This document shows positions 55,579 through 57,495 of a stretch of 57,495 nucleotides of DNA, in pieces (positions within the stretch are counted from its first letter, which is position 1; every line of letters starts with the position of its first letter). The DNA lies in the NCBI GenBank assembly GCA_021814565.1, contig JAKAIC010000002.1:1-57495 (forward strand). The letters run 5' to 3'. A program made the position numbers and the translations under genes. This DNA comes from Actinomycetes bacterium. GTDB lineage: Bacteria > Actinomycetota > Actinomycetes > S36-B12 > UBA5976. The notes below the pieces were generated by a model. The model searched no databases, was not told the DNA's origin, and saw only the letters and a list, made by a program, of their open reading frames with translations.

Positions 55579-55935
55579 CTATTGCTGGGCGCCGGGCCCC
55601 GGCGAGAACCAGGCTTCCGGCGGTTCCTCGCGACCGGTGGCCTGCAGCCAGGCATTGGCCTGCGTGGTGAGGGCCTGGATGAGCGGGAAGACCTGTTCTG
55701 CTGGGAGCCGGATGCGCGACACCACCTTGCTCAGAAGCACCGAGCCTTCCGCTTCAGGATTCAGCAGCTTCGCATCCACCGGCGGTTGCTTCACGGATAG
55801 GAAGTCAACCACGAAGGTGGAGGGCGTGTTCCAGATGTTGGCAAAGTCAGCGAAGACACCGGCCTCGTGCTCACTGGGCAGTTCGATGCTCAAGGCGGGG
55901 GGCGTGGGGTCGAGGGGCAGCTCGGGCTCAGTCAT
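55579..55935 (-). CDS. DUF3467 domain protein
   Basis: This 118-residue protein contains the DUF3467 pattern FADFANIWNTPSTFVVDF and RIRLPAEQVFPLIQALTTQ. The function of the family is unknown. It lies 22 bp after ribF, separating it from rpsO, which usually follows ribF directly. GTG 55944 is an alternative start. Confidence 0.8.
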   Translation of the reverse strand: MTEPELPLDPTPPALSIELPSEHEAGVFADFANIWNTPSTFVVDFLSVKQPPVDAKLLNPEAEGSVLLSKVVSRIRLPAEQVFPLIQALTTQANAWLQATGREEPPEAWFSPGPGAQQ

Positions 55936-55957
55936 GCCCCGCACTGTACGCCGGCGC

Positions 55958-56896
55958 TCAGACCTGACCGAGGGCGATGCGCGTCTGCTCCACGTCGTGT
56001 GCCATGGCTGCCATCAGTGAGTCGATGCCATCGAACTTCTGCATGGCCCGCAAGCGGGCCTGGAAATCGAGCGCGACGTACTCTCCGTACAGGTCAAGAC
56101 CGCTGGTGTCGAGCACGAAGGCCTCAACTCGACGATCGATGACGTCGTCGAAGGTGGGATTGGTGCCGATGGAGATGGCCGCGGGCAGTGCTGTTTCGCC
56201 TTCGAATCCGTGTGCGATCTCACCCCGCGTGAGCCATCCCGCATAGACGCCGTCAGCGGGGACGAGCAGGCCGTTGGTGACGCCGACGTTGGCCGTGGGG
56301 TAGCCGAAGGTGCGCCCACGCTGGCTGCCGTGCAGCACCAGCCCTTCGATGCGATGGGGTCGTCCCAGCAGTGCGCGTGCCTCTGTCACATCACCTTCGA
56401 TGAGTGCACCACGGATGCGAGTGCTGGACACGCGATCGACACCGGCAATCACCGCGGGAACCTCATGCACGATGAGCCCTGCATCGCGCAGGCCGTTGGC
56501 GTCACCCATTGCCTTGTGGCCGAAACGGAAGCCCTCGCCCACCACCACCATGCGTGCGCCGCAGACCTGCATGAGTATCTCCTCGATGAAGGCGCGCGGT
56601 TCCTGCTGTGCGCGTTCGAGGTCGAAATGGCAGACATGGACATGCTCAATGCCCTGCTCCATCAGCAGGTCACGTCTTCGGGCGGCCGTGGTCAGAAGCG
56701 GGATGTCAAGGCCCCGCACCACGGACATGGGGTGCGGGTCGAAAGTGACGGCTACCGAACGCAGTCCCTCGGTCCGGGCGAGTGACACGGTGAGGTCGAT
56801 CAGCGCGCGGTGACCGAGATGCACACCGTCGAATACGCCGATCGTCACGACGCTGGCAGGGGCTGGCATGGGCCTATCCAACCATCCACCTGACAT
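55958..56896 (-). CDS. ribF: Bifunctional riboflavin kinase/FAD synthetase
   Basis: This 312-residue enzyme makes FMN and FAD. The nucleotidyltransferase domain has GVFDGVHLGH and the ISSTRIR-like VSSTRIRGALIEGD; the kinase domain has GYPTANV and SIGTNPTFD. ATG 56896 keeps a conserved Trp before the first motif; ATG 56869 is possible. It usually follows truB, but here the next gene is divergent and truB is absent from the window. Confidence 0.95.
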   Translation of the reverse strand: MSGGWLDRPMPAPASVVTIGVFDGVHLGHRALIDLTVSLARTEGLRSVAVTFDPHPMSVVRGLDIPLLTTAARRRDLLMEQGIEHVHVCHFDLERAQQEPRAFIEEILMQVCGARMVVVGEGFRFGHKAMGDANGLRDAGLIVHEVPAVIAGVDRVSSTRIRGALIEGDVTEARALLGRPHRIEGLVLHGSQRGRTFGYPTANVGVTNGLLVPADGVYAGWLTRGEIAHGFEGETALPAAISIGTNPTFDDVIDRRVEAFVLDTSGLDLYGEYVALDFQARLRAMQKFDGIDSLMAAMAHDVEQTRIALGQV

Positions 56897-56994
56897 GTTC
56901 GAGCGATGTTCGGATCAGCCAGCTCCCCTGCGACACTCGGCGTTGAGGTGCGGCTTCTTACCTTCTGTGGTCGGGGCGGGCTTGAGCAGGTTGT

Positions 56995-57000
56995 TAGCGT
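56995..57000 (+). promoter_or_regulatory. -10 element TAGCGT of the secreted coiled-coil gene
   Basis: TAGCGT, 6 nt, ATG 57007; no ribosome-binding site. Confidence 0.5.
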
Positions 57001-57006
57001 TGCCGG

Positions 57007-57495
57007 ATGCGATTCACCCCACGTGGAACCGCCACCGCAGTCGCTGTTCTGGCCCTGGCGCTGGTGGCCCCACCCAGCATGGCCGCACACGCACCTGGTA
57101 TCGCACAGGTGGAAGCGCAGGTGTCGGACCTGCAAGGGCAGGCCGAGGCCGCAGCACAGGAGTGGAACCGCAGCCGCGATCAACTCGCCGCCTCACAGGC
57201 CCGGCTGCGGGCCCTGCGGGGTCGGGCGGCGGGCGCTGACGCCTCCTACCGCGCCATCTCGAAGGATCTCAACAGCCTCATCGGCACCATGTATCGCACC
57301 GGCAGTGTCGACCTCGACATTCAGGCCCTGTTCTCCGACAACCCTTCCCAGTTCCTGCAGGAGATGTCGGCGATCCAGCAGGTCGGCAGCACACAGCTCA
57401 TCACCCTCAAGCGCATCCGAGCCAGCAGGCTCTCGCTGCAGCAGGCACAGGCCGCTGTGCGCGCTGAGCAGGCGACGGCCAACCAGCTCATCGCA
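57007..57495 (+). CDS. Secreted coiled-coil protein, probable NlpC/P60-type hydrolase N-terminus (3' end outside window)
   Basis: The first 163 residues are present. A signal peptide (1 to about 29, cleavage near MAAHA) is followed by a long coiled coil rich in Ala, Gln and Arg (QVSDLQGQAEAAAQEW and so on), interrupted by a segment with YRTGSVDLDIQALFSDNPSQF. That layout is the N-terminal domain of actinobacterial cell-wall hydrolases such as RipA-like NlpC/P60 proteins, where the coiled coil restrains the catalytic domain. The catalytic part is not in view, so the enzyme class is inferred. Confidence 0.8.
   Translation, partial: MRFTPRGTATAVAVLALALVAPPSMAAHAPGIAQVEAQVSDLQGQAEAAAQEWNRSRDQLAASQARLRALRGRAAGADASYRAISKDLNSLIGTMYRTGSVDLDIQALFSDNPSQFLQEMSAIQQVGSTQLITLKRIRASRLSLQQAQAAVRAEQATANQLIA

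Noticed and set aside
56881-56900. Second SOS box near the ribF start
   Set aside because: TCGAGCGATGTTCGGA has the right length but the right half does not match GTTCGA in register.

Overview
The window is GC-rich, densely packed chromosomal DNA from an actinobacterium (class Actinomycetia). The placement rests on a mycothiol deacetylase (MshB), the actinobacterial form of DapD, DUF3107, DUF3117, DUF3046 and DUF3467 small proteins, a ClgR regulator, an actinobacterial SOS box on recA, flavin-dependent ThyX, and gene neighbourhoods like those of mycobacteria and streptomycetes. I see no rRNA, tRNA, insertion sequence, prophage or CRISPR array. The left and right ends cut through genes (an AdnA-like helicase and a secreted coiled-coil protein).

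Layout. 1-5.3 kb: AdnA-like helicase (partial) divergent from a lysyl-PG-synthase-type membrane protein with an embedded pseudokinase, coupled to moeZ. 5.3-11.5 kb: a metabolic island bounded by hairpins: gamma-glutamyl hydrolase, short-chain dehydrogenase, aldehyde dehydrogenase, glutamine-synthetase-like ligase and an APC permease, read here as catabolism of an amino alcohol or amine through gamma-glutamyl intermediates. 11.6-14.9 kb: alpha/beta hydrolase, TetR, DUF3107 and a DEAD-box helicase. 14.9-18.8 kb: a minus-strand operon with a soluble MgtE-type sensor, an NRAMP-like transporter without the transition-metal signature, MarC and an orphan ParA-like ATPase. 18.9-22.5 kb: mrp, tatB, htrA and an O-methyltransferase; the sigE-rseA pair usually found between the last two is absent. 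22.5-32.2 kb: DUF3117, tag, dapE/dapD, a LOG protein, citrate synthase, dapC, ferredoxin, mshB and an S9 peptidase. 32.2-35.7 kb: two overlapping genes for ABC ATPase-like proteins whose nucleotide-binding motifs have decayed, then typA. 35.7-48.4 kb: recX, recA, DUF3046, TetR, clgR, cinA, pgsA, rimO, rodZ-like, ftsK, rnj, dapA and thyX. 48.5-57.5 kb: a lone winged-helix protein, azlCD, then dapB, an M16 peptidase, pnp, rpsO, DUF3467 and ribF.

How it fits together. Five enzymes of the succinylase diaminopimelate pathway (DapA, B, C, D, E) lie in this stretch. Genome maintenance is prominent: AdnA-like, Tag, RecA/RecX, FtsK, ThyX. Both recA and the AdnA-like gene carry a promoter motif of the RecA-NDp (PafBC-type) class, and recA also carries a LexA box. 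Many operon-leading genes have a TAnnnT hexamer 6-8 nt before the start codon and no Shine-Dalgarno sequence, which suggests widespread leaderless transcription and helps fix start codons.

The least described items are the split MgtE sensor/NRAMP-like pair, the degenerate ABC ATPase pair that keeps a four-cysteine domain, the pseudokinase-containing flippase-like protein, and a 13-bp hairpin inside recX just after the recA stop.
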